NCBI GenBank assembly: GCA_002839825.1
Contig: PGYU01000021.1
Span: forward strand, 1-44,911
DNA length: 44,911 bases
From: Ignavibacteriae bacterium HGW-Ignavibacteriae-1
GTDB taxonomy: Bacteria > Bacteroidota > Ignavibacteria > Kapaibacteriales > UBA2268
Reading direction: 5' to 3'
The position numbers were made by a program, and so were the translations under genes. The notes beneath the pieces are model-generated. The model saw only the letters and a list, made by a program, of their open reading frames with translations. It had not been told where the DNA came from and searched no databases. Every line of letters begins with the position of its first letter. Position 1 is the first letter of the stretch. Shown in pieces: positions 34,882 through 43,255 of the stretch.

Positions 34882-35613
34882 ATGAACGAATATATAGTTT
34901 TTGATATCGAAACATCGTCTGTCAATTGGGATGAACTAAGCAACTCACAGCAAGAATACTTGATTCGGAGGGCAGATACACCTGACGAAATCGAAAAAAC
35001 CAAATTTGAAATGTCCCTATCGCCTTTCACTGCTCAAGTGGTTTGTATCGGGCTAATCTTTGCACAAAAAAATGAGTTGGGCGAATTGGAAATAAAAGCC
35101 AAATCTTCTTTTTCGGCAAGTAACTCATTTGGCGAAGATTCACCATTGGAAAAAACGGAACTTGCCGATGGCACGATAAATTTAACAGGTAGTGAGAAAG
35201 TCATTCTCGAAAAATTTTGGAAAACGCTCGAAGGACATCCTAGGGCAATTTTGCTATCGTTCAACGGCAGAAATTTCGATTGTCCTTTTTTAATGTTGCG
35301 CTCGGCATTATTGCGTGTGAAAGCATCGCGGAATCTGATGCAAGGCACAAAATTCAATTATGATAAGCACATTGATTTGGCAGACCAGTTGACTTTCTTT
35401 TCAGGCTCATTTTATGGTCCTACTCGGCGATACAATTTCGATTTCTACTCTCAAGCTTTTGGCATAGTATCTCCGAAATCGGCAGGAGTTGACGGTTCGA
35501 TGGTGCCGCAGCTTTTCCGCGATGGCAAAACCGATATTATAGCCGAATACTGCATGAGAGATGTGGTCGCTACGTGGGAATTATATTTAATTTTGCGTGA
35601 ATACTTGATGTAA
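34882..35613 (+). CDS. PolB-like 3'-5' exonuclease
   Basis: A 243-residue DnaQ/RNase H-fold exonuclease of the predicted PolB-exonuclease-like type. Exo I is VFDIETSS (Asp8, Glu10), Exo II is LLSFNGRNFDCPFLMLRS, and Exo III is AEYCMRDVVATWELY, giving the DEDDy-like acid set. The DKHIDLADQLTFF segment also fits this family. It would degrade DNA 3' to 5', probably in repair. ATG 34882 has no clear ribosome site; a -7-like TAAATTTG lies near 34836. It stands alone between the paralogous surface proteins and the lipoprotein gene. Confidence 0.85.
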   Translation: MNEYIVFDIETSSVNWDELSNSQQEYLIRRADTPDEIEKTKFEMSLSPFTAQVVCIGLIFAQKNELGELEIKAKSSFSASNSFGEDSPLEKTELADGTINLTGSEKVILEKFWKTLEGHPRAILLSFNGRNFDCPFLMLRSALLRVKASRNLMQGTKFNYDKHIDLADQLTFFSGSFYGPTRRYNFDFYSQAFGIVSPKSAGVDGSMVPQLFRDGKTDIIAEYCMRDVVATWELYLILREYLM

Positions 35614-35620
35614 AAAAATA

Positions 35621-35651
35621 TTTAAATTAAAGTGAAAATTTTGTAACTTTG
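35621..35651 (+). promoter_or_regulatory. Promoter of the lipoprotein-murQ unit
   Basis: TTTA (35621-35624), 19 bases, TAACTTTG (35644-35651). One mismatch in the -33 box, exact spacing. Start near 35658, about 37 bases before the lipoprotein ATG. Confidence 0.62.
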
Positions 35652-35694
35652 TATCGCTTTCTACGGTCTTTTGAATATTGTACATGGAGAAAAA

Positions 35695-36147
35695 ATGAAA
35701 ATATTTTTAAAAATTACGATTTTATTGATGTTGATGATGTCTATAAGTGGATGCTTTGAAGAAAATCCGACTTATAACGAATATTATGAAATCAATATGC
35801 AAACCGAATATTTCACGCTACAGCCGAGTTCATGGGTGCAAGACGAAACTACAAGTTTCCAATGGTTCCAAAAACATCGTGTGCCGGTAGATAGAATATA
35901 TGACCCGCAAAATATGTCTGTAATGTGCTATTACAAGAATCGTTATGGCTCTTGGGAGGCACTGCCTTCAACCAGAATATTCTGGACTGACGAAGGAGTG
36001 ATTTATTCCGATGAGCTTTGGTTCTCCCATGATGCAGAATTCCTTTATATTGATTACCGAAATACGATTCCTGTAAATCCATTACCACCACAAGACCCAT
36101 TAAATATGAAAGTCGTATTTATTGACAAGGGCGTAATCAAACAATAA
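35695..36147 (+). CDS. Lipoprotein of unknown function
   Basis: A 150-residue protein with a lipoprotein signal: MKIFLKITILLMLMMSISGC, whose final Cys would be lipidated. The mature part is rich in Tyr, Trp and Phe (FQWFQKHRVPVDRIYDP, CYYKNRYGSWEALPS, WTDEGVIYSDELWFSHD), a beta-rich look, and ends without a recognised domain. ATG 35695 has TGGAG 5 bases upstream, which fixes the start. It lies 12 bases before murQ, so the two are probably transcribed together; whether it serves cell-wall recycling is unknown. Confidence 0.78.
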   Translation: MKIFLKITILLMLMMSISGCFEENPTYNEYYEINMQTEYFTLQPSSWVQDETTSFQWFQKHRVPVDRIYDPQNMSVMCYYKNRYGSWEALPSTRIFWTDEGVIYSDELWFSHDAEFLYIDYRNTIPVNPLPPQDPLNMKVVFIDKGVIKQ

Positions 36148-36159
36148 ATCAACCCAAGA

Positions 36160-37107
36160 ATGCATCCGAGCGACTTATTTAACGAAATATCATCACTGCG
36201 AACCGAGCAAATCAATCCTCGTTCAGTCACAATTGACGAAATGACGACAGCTGAAATATTGGCTCTCATCAACGATGAGGACAAGACTGTGGCTGCTGCC
36301 GTTCAGCTTGAATTGGAGCATATCGAAAAAGCCATAGAAATGATTGTAGATGCTTTCCGAAACGGCGGGCATTTGATTTACGTTGGTGCAGGAACAAGCG
36401 GCAGGCTCGGAGTAGTTGATGCTTCGGAGTGTCCTCCTACTTTCGGAGCTGCCCCGGAAATGGTTCGCGGAATAATTGCAGGCGGCAAAGAAGCAGTTTT
36501 TCGCTCTCAAGAGGGAGCTGAAGATTCGGAAGAATCCGGCAAACAGGCTTTGATTGAAGCAAATATTAGCAATAATGATATTGTTTGTGGGATCGCAGCA
36601 TCAGGAAGGACTCCATTCGTAATCGGCGCTCTGAAGTATGCTGAATCAATCCAAGCGGCGACAATTTATATTTCTACATCTTCAAAAGAGAGCATCACTA
36701 AATATGGTGTCACACCCGATGTGATAATTGCGCCAAATGTAGGTCCCGAGGTCATTGCCGGAAGCACGAGAATGAAATCCGGAACAGCCCAAAAGTTGAT
36801 TTTGAATATGCTCACAACTACTGCTTTTATTAAAATCGGCAAAACTTACGGCAATGTGATGGTAGATTTGCAACTCACAAATCAAAAACTTCGCGAAAGA
36901 GCCAAACGAATTCTCATTGATATTGCCGGAATTGAATATTCCGCAGCGGAAATTTTGCTTGATAATGCAAAAGGGCATGTAAAAACTGCATTATTAATGA
37001 AATTAAGTGATTCAGATTATGATACTGCCCAAAAATTTCTTAATTTCGCCGATGGAAAAATTAAAATTGCGTTAAAAATGATTAAAGATAAGGATTTGAA
37101 TTTATGA
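36160..37107 (+). CDS. murQ: N-acetylmuramic acid 6-phosphate etherase
   Basis: A 315-residue SIS-domain enzyme that splits the lactyl ether of MurNAc-6-phosphate to give GlcNAc-6-phosphate and lactate in peptidoglycan recycling. Diagnostic stretches are SLRTEQINPRS at the start, YVGAGTSGRLGVVDASECPPTFG, IAGGKEAVFRSQEGAED with the catalytic Glu region, GIAASGRTPFV and GPEVIAGSTRMKSGTAQK. Length is normal (about 300). No recycling kinase or permease is visible beside it. Its last four bases overlap the TPR gene start as ATGA. Confidence 0.95.
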   Translation: MHPSDLFNEISSLRTEQINPRSVTIDEMTTAEILALINDEDKTVAAAVQLELEHIEKAIEMIVDAFRNGGHLIYVGAGTSGRLGVVDASECPPTFGAAPEMVRGIIAGGKEAVFRSQEGAEDSEESGKQALIEANISNNDIVCGIAASGRTPFVIGALKYAESIQAATIYISTSSKESITKYGVTPDVIIAPNVGPEVIAGSTRMKSGTAQKLILNMLTTTAFIKIGKTYGNVMVDLQLTNQKLRERAKRILIDIAGIEYSAAEILLDNAKGHVKTALLMKLSDSDYDTAQKFLNFADGKIKIALKMIKDKDLNL

Positions 37108-37730
37108 AAAAAATATTGATTATTCTCATCATATTTTTTGGCTTTGTGAGTGTTCATGCTCAACAGCAGAGCATTCTTCAAACTGCATATAATGCACTGA
37201 AAAGCAAAAATTATGATGTATCAATCCAGAATTATACAAAAGCCATAGAAATAAACGACCATTATGCACCGAGTTACTACGGGCGCGGTTTGGCTTATTA
37301 TTATACAGGGAGCTACAGGCAGGCGCTGCTTGATTTGACCAAAGCTATCGAATTGGATAACACAATGAAAGATGCTTACTTTGCAAGAGCCCTATGCAAC
37401 ACCCAAACATCGGATTATAACAGAGCTATCGAAGATTTGACAAAATTAATCCAGATGAACCCAAATGATGCAGCTGCGTATTATGCTCGCGGCAATGCTT
37501 ATTATTATTTGGAAAACGACTTATTTGCGATGCAAGATTACAGCAAATCAATCGAAAATGACCCTAGTTACGGGAAAGCTTATTACGGCAGGGCTGTAGT
37601 CAGAAAATATCTGAAGCAATATGATTCCGCTTTGAAAGATTTTGACCAATACCTCGAATTAAATGGCAATTCCGACGGATTGCAAGAAGAAGTTAACCGA
37701 TTGATAGAAGAAATTTTAGCTCAAAACTAA
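37104..37730 (+). CDS. Exported TPR-repeat protein
   Basis: A 208-residue protein: signal peptide (MKKILIILIIFFGFVSVHAQ) and five tandem TPR units of 34 residues. The consensus is visible as YAPSYYGRGLAYYYTGSYRQAL, MKDAYFARALCNTQTSDYNRAI, DAAAYYARGNAYYYLENDLFAM and SYGKAYYGRAVVRKYLKQYDSAL. TPR stacks bind partner proteins, here in the periplasm. It overlaps murQ by 4 bases and is followed 14 bases later by the outer-membrane barrel gene, so it belongs to a rightward transcription unit. Confidence 0.9.
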   Translation: MKKILIILIIFFGFVSVHAQQQSILQTAYNALKSKNYDVSIQNYTKAIEINDHYAPSYYGRGLAYYYTGSYRQALLDLTKAIELDNTMKDAYFARALCNTQTSDYNRAIEDLTKLIQMNPNDAAAYYARGNAYYYLENDLFAMQDYSKSIENDPSYGKAYYGRAVVRKYLKQYDSALKDFDQYLELNGNSDGLQEEVNRLIEEILAQN

Positions 37731-37744
37731 ACAAAGGACTAATT

Positions 37745-39403
37745 ATGAAATTAATATATACTGCTCTATTCGTATTTTTGTTTATTGGAACTTGCAATGC
37801 CATAAGCCAAGGATTTGGTGATGGCGGCACATTGAGTGGCAATTTCCAAATTGACGCTCAGACATATAACGCTGATTCAGTAATCGGCGCTCCCAAAGTT
37901 GACGAACAAATTCTGAGCAATGCCTATTTGAATTTGATTTACCGAAATTCAGATATCGAAATTGGTTTCCGTTACGAGAATTATATGAATCCTTTGTTAG
38001 GATATGACCCAAGATTTCAAGGGCAAGGCATCGCTTCTCGCTATATTCGATACAATACGGAAATGCTGGACATCACCGCAGGTGATTTTTACGAACAATT
38101 CGGAAGCGGACTAATTTTCCGTGCTTACGAAGAGCGTTCGCTCGGATTTGACAATGCCGTTGACGGTATCAGAGTCAAATTTCGCCCTATTGCCGGAATC
38201 GAATTGACGGGTTTGCTCGGCAAACAACGTCTATTTTGGGACAAAGGTGCCGGAATTGTGAGAGGTGCAAATCTTAATATTGATATTAATGAATTAGCAG
38301 AAGAAGTTCTGCCTGATGATTTGAGCGTTCGCCTTGGTGGCAGCCTTGTGAGCAGATTCCAAAATGATGGCGATCCATTTCTCAGATTGCCCGAAAATGT
38401 GCTTGCTTACTCGGGACGATTGTCCCTTTCGTCAATGTCCTTCATGTTCGATGCCGAATATTCCTATAAATATAATGACCCAAACAGTACGAATAAGCTG
38501 AACTACAATCCCGGACAAGGGCTACTGCTAACAGGCTCCGTCTTTGGTGATGGATTTGGCTTTTCGCTCAACACGCATTGGGTGGATAACATGGATTTCC
38601 GAGGCGACAGAACAGCAAGGTCGAATGAATTGTTAATCAATTTCATTCCACCGCTCACTAAGCAGCACGCATACGCTCTATCGGCATTCTACCCTTACGC
38701 ATCTCAACCAAATGGCGAAGCAGGTGTGCAAGCCGAGTTTACATATAAAATCCCCAGGAATACATTCTTGGGTGGAAAGTACGGTACTACCTTTGATGTC
38801 AATTTTTCATTGGTCAATTCTATTGATTCTACCCAAATAGACAAATACACCTATGATGCTCCATTTTTGGGAATTGGCGACAGAACATTCTTCCGCGATA
38901 TAAATTTCGATATTGCTCATCGTTGGTCTGAAAATTTCAAAACAAATCTCAATGTCGTAAGTCTTATTTATGATAAGGATGTAATGGAAAATGAAGGAGC
39001 ACCGAAATACGGCAAAGTCAATGCAAACATTATAATACTTGATATGACTTACAATACAAGCGAAACAAATGCAATTCGCATGGAATTGCAGCATATGACA
39101 TCGTCGCAAGATTCGGCTTTCTTTGAGCCGGATAACGTTAACGGAGATTGGGCTCACGTTTTGGTGGAATTTACTGTGGCGCCAAATTGGTTCTTTACGG
39201 TTTATGATCAATACAATTACGGAAACGAATACGAAGACAAACGCGTTCATTATTTAAATGGCTCGGTTGCATATCTGACAGGTGCTACTCGCATTCAAGT
39301 CGGGTTTGGCAGACAACGCGGCGGCATCATTTGCGTAGGCGGCGTTTGCCGTGCAGTACCGGCTTCTAACGGATTATTTTTATCATTAGCTACATCATTT
39401 TAG
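37745..39403 (+). CDS. DUF6029-like outer-membrane beta-barrel protein
   Basis: A 552-residue exported protein with a signal peptide (MKLIYTALFVFLFIGTCNAISQ). Amphipathic strands with aromatic girdles run to a C-terminal Phe (FLSLATSF), the usual end of an outer-membrane barrel. GFGDGGTLSGNFQIDAQTYNADS and NAYLNLIYRNSDIEIGFRYENYMNPLLGYDPRF near the start match what I recall of the DUF6029 family of Bacteroidota, whose role is unknown. It is followed 23 bases later by an Omp28-like lipoprotein gene; this pairing suggests a joint envelope function. A Cys pair (ICVGGVCRA) near the last hairpin is unusual for a barrel. Confidence 0.8.
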   Translation: MKLIYTALFVFLFIGTCNAISQGFGDGGTLSGNFQIDAQTYNADSVIGAPKVDEQILSNAYLNLIYRNSDIEIGFRYENYMNPLLGYDPRFQGQGIASRYIRYNTEMLDITAGDFYEQFGSGLIFRAYEERSLGFDNAVDGIRVKFRPIAGIELTGLLGKQRLFWDKGAGIVRGANLNIDINELAEEVLPDDLSVRLGGSLVSRFQNDGDPFLRLPENVLAYSGRLSLSSMSFMFDAEYSYKYNDPNSTNKLNYNPGQGLLLTGSVFGDGFGFSLNTHWVDNMDFRGDRTARSNELLINFIPPLTKQHAYALSAFYPYASQPNGEAGVQAEFTYKIPRNTFLGGKYGTTFDVNFSLVNSIDSTQIDKYTYDAPFLGIGDRTFFRDINFDIAHRWSENFKTNLNVVSLIYDKDVMENEGAPKYGKVNANIIILDMTYNTSETNAIRMELQHMTSSQDSAFFEPDNVNGDWAHVLVEFTVAPNWFFTVYDQYNYGNEYEDKRVHYLNGSVAYLTGATRIQVGFGRQRGGIICVGGVCRAVPASNGLFLSLATSF

Positions 39404-39426
39404 ATTGATTTTTTGGAGAATAAAAA

Positions 39427-40269
39427 ATGAAAACATTTAAATATATAATTCCTTCGCTAATATTAGTTTCCATGCTGTTCTATTCATGCGATATAATAGA
39501 AGCGCCATACGAAGAAAATTTCACTCCTGTTGAAATTGATTCGACTAAGAAAAAAGTGCTTATCGAGGATATAACCGGATTTCGCTGTGGCAATTGCCCC
39601 AAAGCAGCCGCAGTAGCTCACGAAATTGCACAATTATATCCTGACAATGTCATTGTAATTGCAGTTCATGCAGGTGCTTTGGCTAAACCTTCACCAACAA
39701 GGAAGTATAATTTCCTTACTTTTGTTGGGCAGGATATAGAAAAAAAATTCAATCTGCCCGCTACTCCGTATGGATTGATTAACAGAAAAGCTGTTGATGG
39801 ACAATTTCTTCTCGCACCGGAATCTTGGGCAACTGCAGCTACGGCTCAAATCCAACTTGATGCAGTATATAAGTTAGAATTAGCTGCAGAATTTGAAAGT
39901 TCGAGCAAAACGATTAATCTCGAAGCGAACGTCAAGGCGCTAGCAATGGGAGCTAACAATCATTTTATCTCGGCATATATTATCGAAGATAGCGTGATTC
40001 AATATCAACAAGACGATAGGCTATATCCCAATATCCATGTCGAAGATTACAACCATATGCACGTTTTGAGAGGCGGCATGAATGGTTCGTGGGGAACTGA
40101 ACTTAGCGATGAACCTTTGCTAATCAACCAAAGCATCAAGAAGAATTTATCCTTCGTCATCCCTGAAGAAAAAGACTGGGTGCCTAAGAATCTTTCGCTC
40201 GTAGTTATGATTCGGGACAACGATACAGAGGAAATCTTGCAGGTTGAAAAAGTGAAATTGATAAAATAA
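39427..40269 (+). CDS. Omp28-related thioredoxin-fold lipoprotein
   Basis: A 280-residue protein with a lipobox (MLFYSC, Cys21). An N-terminal thioredoxin-like domain follows, with CxxC in GFRCGNCPKAA (Cys54, Cys57) and VLIEDITGFRCGNCP...ELYP-type context. The C-terminal half (about 150-280) is beta-rich and includes HMHVLRGGMNGSWG. This is the Omp28/Omp34-type family of Bacteroidota surface lipoproteins. It may act as a disulfide or folding factor for surface proteins, but the biochemical role is not settled. Its last base is shared with the ATG of the DUF2007 gene. Confidence 0.87.
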   Translation: MKTFKYIIPSLILVSMLFYSCDIIEAPYEENFTPVEIDSTKKKVLIEDITGFRCGNCPKAAAVAHEIAQLYPDNVIVIAVHAGALAKPSPTRKYNFLTFVGQDIEKKFNLPATPYGLINRKAVDGQFLLAPESWATAATAQIQLDAVYKLELAAEFESSSKTINLEANVKALAMGANNHFISAYIIEDSVIQYQQDDRLYPNIHVEDYNHMHVLRGGMNGSWGTELSDEPLLINQSIKKNLSFVIPEEKDWVPKNLSLVVMIRDNDTEEILQVEKVKLIK

Positions 40270-40598
40270 TGCGACAAAAAATTAAATGCACAAATTGTTT
40301 GAACGAAATTGAAATGAGTTCGATTTGCCCTATTTGCGATTCGGAAAATGAAGTCACATACGATAAGGACAAGGAATGGGAAGTAGTTTACACTACAAAT
40401 AATGTGATAGAAGCCGAGATGTTTGCTGCAAATATCGAAAGCGCCGAAATTCCTGTTCATGTGATGTCTCAGATTGATTCCACAAGAATGTTCAATGTTG
40501 GCGACCTTGCAATTGTCAAAATATTTGTGCCCTATCCATTCCTTATTGCAGCTTCTCGGATAATTAAATCAATTGAAGACACTGATATAGAAGGCTGA
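40269..40598 (+). CDS. Zinc-ribbon plus DUF2007 protein
   Basis: A 109-residue protein with an N-terminal zinc ribbon (CTNCLNEI...CPICDSEN, four Cys) and a C-terminal DUF2007-like domain (VVYTTNNVIEAEMFAANIESAEIPVHVMSQ, then IFVPYPFLIAASRII). DUF2007 domains resemble PII-like or signal-transducing folds of unknown role. The ATG overlaps the Omp28-like stop (TAATG), so translation is coupled. The NFU gene follows after 3 bases. Confidence 0.82.
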   Translation: MRQKIKCTNCLNEIEMSSICPICDSENEVTYDKDKEWEVVYTTNNVIEAEMFAANIESAEIPVHVMSQIDSTRMFNVGDLAIVKIFVPYPFLIAASRIIKSIEDTDIEG

Positions 40599-40601
40599 GA
40601 A

Positions 40602-40835
40602 ATGGATAATGATATAAAGCGGCGAATTCAAGATGTGATTGAAAAAGACATCAAAGGATTTATCGAAAGCGACGGCGGTAAAATCAAATTTATGGGCTAC
40701 GAGAACGGAATCGTCAAAGTGCGACTCTCCGGAGCTTGTGCTCATTGCTCGGCTATAGATTATACATTAAAAGGTGGAATCGAGAAGATTTTGCAACTTC
40801 AACTGCCCGAAGTCAAATCTGTAGAATTGGTCTAA
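40602..40835 (+). CDS. NFU-type Fe-S cluster scaffold protein (NifU C-terminal domain)
   Basis: A 77-residue single NFU domain: RRIQDVIEKDIKGFIESDGGKIKF..., then GACAHCSAIDYTLKGGIEKIL with the cluster-binding Cys46 and Cys49. NFU proteins carry a 4Fe-4S cluster to client enzymes. It ends the rightward gene row; its stop is 1 base from the convergent Omp85-type gene. The link to the two upstream genes is only positional. Confidence 0.93.
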   Translation: MDNDIKRRIQDVIEKDIKGFIESDGGKIKFMGYENGIVKVRLSGACAHCSAIDYTLKGGIEKILQLQLPEVKSVELV

Positions 40836-40836
40836 A

Positions 40837-42444
40837 TTATTCTAAGTCAATGTCTCTGCCGAATACTGTAGGCAATTTATAGTCATGATTGCCAAATGCC
40901 GAAAATAATTGGCGAGTGGAAAATATTATGCCTCCAAATCTCTTTTCGTCCATATTATATGCGAAATCAACTCTAAAGGTATGACTTGGTGACGCGGATT
41001 TTGTAAAATGGATACGAAAGCCTGCACCAATCGAGCTATGAAATTTCGAATCCGTAATCTTAGTTTCCCGCTTCCAAACCGAACCAATATCGTAAAAAAT
41101 GGCTCCCGAAAAATTGAATATCCAAACAGGCAAATCGGGGAACCACCGTAGTTCGGTATTCGATAACAATCTGTTGTCGCCGACTAATTCATTAGCTCTG
41201 TAGCCGCGCAAACCACGCAAATCATCCAGAATCAATTGCCTGAATGCAAACCAATTCCATGTGGTTTGTTGCCAAACTCTCGAAGTCAATATCAAACCAT
41301 CGACAATTTTATAAAATGCTGTCCCAAGGAAGTCCTGATAAGTATATTTTGCGATGTTGCCCTTGAATGAAGTAGCTCCTGTCATCTGGGCAAACATGTA
41401 CAAATTATTTTTATATCGCGAAATTTCCCCTTGTGCCCCAACATAGAAGAGGTTTTCGCCATTTCTTCCCAAAGAGAAAATCTTACCCAAAGTTGCTGAG
41501 CCATAGCCACCAACAGGCATATCTTCGAGATTGTAATAATTTATTTTCCGGACAGTATAAAAATCTTGCGAAACCGAAGAAAATTGTAAGAGAAATTTCC
41601 CTGAATTATCGTATGCTTGCCTTACTCCGAGCAATCCTCGGTCAGTTTTGTCCAATTCGATTCCAATTGCTGCAAAAATCCTGTCGTGCCGCATCCAAGC
41701 TCGTGATATTTGAAATTTACCCACTTGAATATGAAAGGGGTCGAGTATTCTATCTTCAGTACTATTAAAAATAAAATTACTACCGAATGAATTGGCAAAT
41801 GAAACGCCATAAGATAATCTGGTATCTAAGGTTCTGAATGGTTTCCCCACTGACGCAAATTGGTCTGTGCGGTATTGATTAGCAGTCAATGAAAAATTCC
41901 CGCCAATTTCACTTCGGAACAAACGCCTTTGCGACAAACTCAAATTGCCCTGCCAGCCAATGTCATTCACCGAGCGGTACAATGCTTCGGCACCTAAGTA
42001 TGTACCTGTACCTGCAAAATTATGCTCTTCGAGCCGCGCACCATAATTAACTTCACCGCCACCCGTTCCAAAAAGCAGCGCAGGATAAGTTGACCAACGG
42101 TCTTTAGTAGTAATGAATACGTCGTAGGAATTAAATCCGATGGAATCAACTTCCAAGACTACATCTGTGAATAATCCAATCGCCCGAATATTTCTCTCGG
42201 TTTCCATCAAATAGTCATAGTCCGTCATTTCGTTCTCGGAAAATAACAATTCGTCGCGTATGATATATTCATAAGTCCTTGTGTGAAGCGTATTCATCAA
42301 CGGAGAAAGGAAGAACCAATCAGGGTCGTTTGGCTCGAACACTTCACGTCTTTCGATGTATATATTACCGACTCTAATTTCCGATGCCGGTAATTCGAGA
42401 GTGAGAATAATAATCAATGACAACAAAATAAAAATTTTAATCAT
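40837..42444 (-). CDS. Omp85/BamA superfamily outer-membrane protein
   Basis: A 535-residue exported protein with a signal peptide (MIKIFILLSLIIILTLELPAS), one or two POTRA-like units (about 20-115, ending IGLFTDVVLEVDSIGFNSYDVFITTKDRWS), and a long beta-barrel. The conserved loop-6 motif appears as LRGYRANELVGDNRLLSNTELRWF; the Arg-Gly-Tyr is the family hallmark. With few POTRA units it is smaller than BamA (about 800), closer to TamA or single-POTRA surface antigens. The barrel seems to end near FSTRQLFSAF, with a further ~19-residue tail (HDYKLPTVFGRDIDLE). Its exact substrate cannot be inferred. Confidence 0.85.
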   Translation of the reverse strand: MIKIFILLSLIIILTLELPASEIRVGNIYIERREVFEPNDPDWFFLSPLMNTLHTRTYEYIIRDELLFSENEMTDYDYLMETERNIRAIGLFTDVVLEVDSIGFNSYDVFITTKDRWSTYPALLFGTGGGEVNYGARLEEHNFAGTGTYLGAEALYRSVNDIGWQGNLSLSQRRLFRSEIGGNFSLTANQYRTDQFASVGKPFRTLDTRLSYGVSFANSFGSNFIFNSTEDRILDPFHIQVGKFQISRAWMRHDRIFAAIGIELDKTDRGLLGVRQAYDNSGKFLLQFSSVSQDFYTVRKINYYNLEDMPVGGYGSATLGKIFSLGRNGENLFYVGAQGEISRYKNNLYMFAQMTGATSFKGNIAKYTYQDFLGTAFYKIVDGLILTSRVWQQTTWNWFAFRQLILDDLRGLRGYRANELVGDNRLLSNTELRWFPDLPVWIFNFSGAIFYDIGSVWKRETKITDSKFHSSIGAGFRIHFTKSASPSHTFRVDFAYNMDEKRFGGIIFSTRQLFSAFGNHDYKLPTVFGRDIDLE

Positions 42445-42654
42445 ATTTTTCCGAATTCATATACCAAATAAACGATATTGTATCAATATTAATGGACAAA
42501 CAAAAGAATTCAAAAATACAAATCATTAGTGTTTGTGCTATAATCAAAAAATGAAAAATTTTATCAAAAGTAGAATTTTTTATTTGCATAAATGGTGTCC
42601 GACCATTAATTTAGTAATACAGTAAACGATGTTCCGATAAAATCATTCTGCAAA
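42445..42654. other. Divergent intergenic stretch, nothing firm seen
   Basis: AT-rich interval between the Omp85-type gene and comEA-like gene. A -7-like TATTTTTG exists on the minus strand about 70 bases upstream of the barrel gene, but its -33 box is missing. I see no RNA gene. Confidence 0.4.
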
Positions 42655-43188
42655 ATGAATATATTGGATATAAAGAGCAAAATCAAAAGCCTCACAATGA
42701 TGACAGGTGCGGAGCTTACAGCTGTGTTTATTCTCCTATCGGGAATTGCTGTCGGGTTAATTTTTAACGCAGCATCCGACAATTCGAGGCACAAAACCAA
42801 CAATATTGATTCGCTGCAAAAGCAATTAATCAGCTCCGCCACAGAGCAGTTTCGCGATTCAGCAGTTGGAATCGAAGTAAAGGAAATGACGATAGTAAAC
42901 GAAATCGCTCCCGATAGCGATTTGCGTGCAGAGGCACAAGAAGAAACCTTAGCCAAATCTGACGATACGCCGGTGCCGACTCCTAAAGCAATCGCCAAAG
43001 TGATTGACATTAACAAAGCATCGAGAGTGCAACTAATGCGATTGCCGGGCGTTGGCGAGAAAACTGCCGAAAAAATCATCGCTCACCGAAAATCAAACCC
43101 ATTCTCCAAACCCGAAGATATTATGGACGTGAGAGGAATAGGAGCAAAGAAATTCGAGAAAATGAAAGACATGATTGAAGTTAGGTAA
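42655..43188 (+). CDS. ComEA-like helix-hairpin-helix protein
   Basis: A 177-residue protein with one N-terminal membrane helix (ELTAVFILLSGIAVGLIFNAA, about 19-40). A low-complexity linker follows, then a ComEA-type double HhH domain (IDINKASRVQLMRLPGVGEKTAEKIIAHRKSNPFSKPEDIMDVRGIGAKKFEKMKDMI). ComEA binds incoming double-stranded DNA at the cell surface during transformation. The anchor and linker fit that role, but related domains also occur in other proteins. gcvT follows 67 bases later. Confidence 0.88.
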   Translation: MNILDIKSKIKSLTMMTGAELTAVFILLSGIAVGLIFNAASDNSRHKTNNIDSLQKQLISSATEQFRDSAVGIEVKEMTIVNEIAPDSDLRAEAQEETLAKSDDTPVPTPKAIAKVIDINKASRVQLMRLPGVGEKTAEKIIAHRKSNPFSKPEDIMDVRGIGAKKFEKMKDMIEVR

Positions 43189-43202
43189 AAATTCCTTAAT
43201 TT

Positions 43203-43210
43203 TATGTTTG
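43203..43210 (+). promoter_or_regulatory. Possible -7 box for gcvT
   Basis: TATGTTTG fits TAnnTTTG, 46 bases before the gcvT ATG, but the -33 position reads GTTA. Weak on its own. Confidence 0.3.
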
Positions 43211-43255
43211 GAAATTGTACAAATTGAAAGAAAATTAATTCGAGGTAACAAAACA

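Noticed and set aside
43189-43255. Glycine riboswitch before gcvT
   Set aside because: The gap is only 67 bases and lacks the paired-helix layout; too short for an aptamer.
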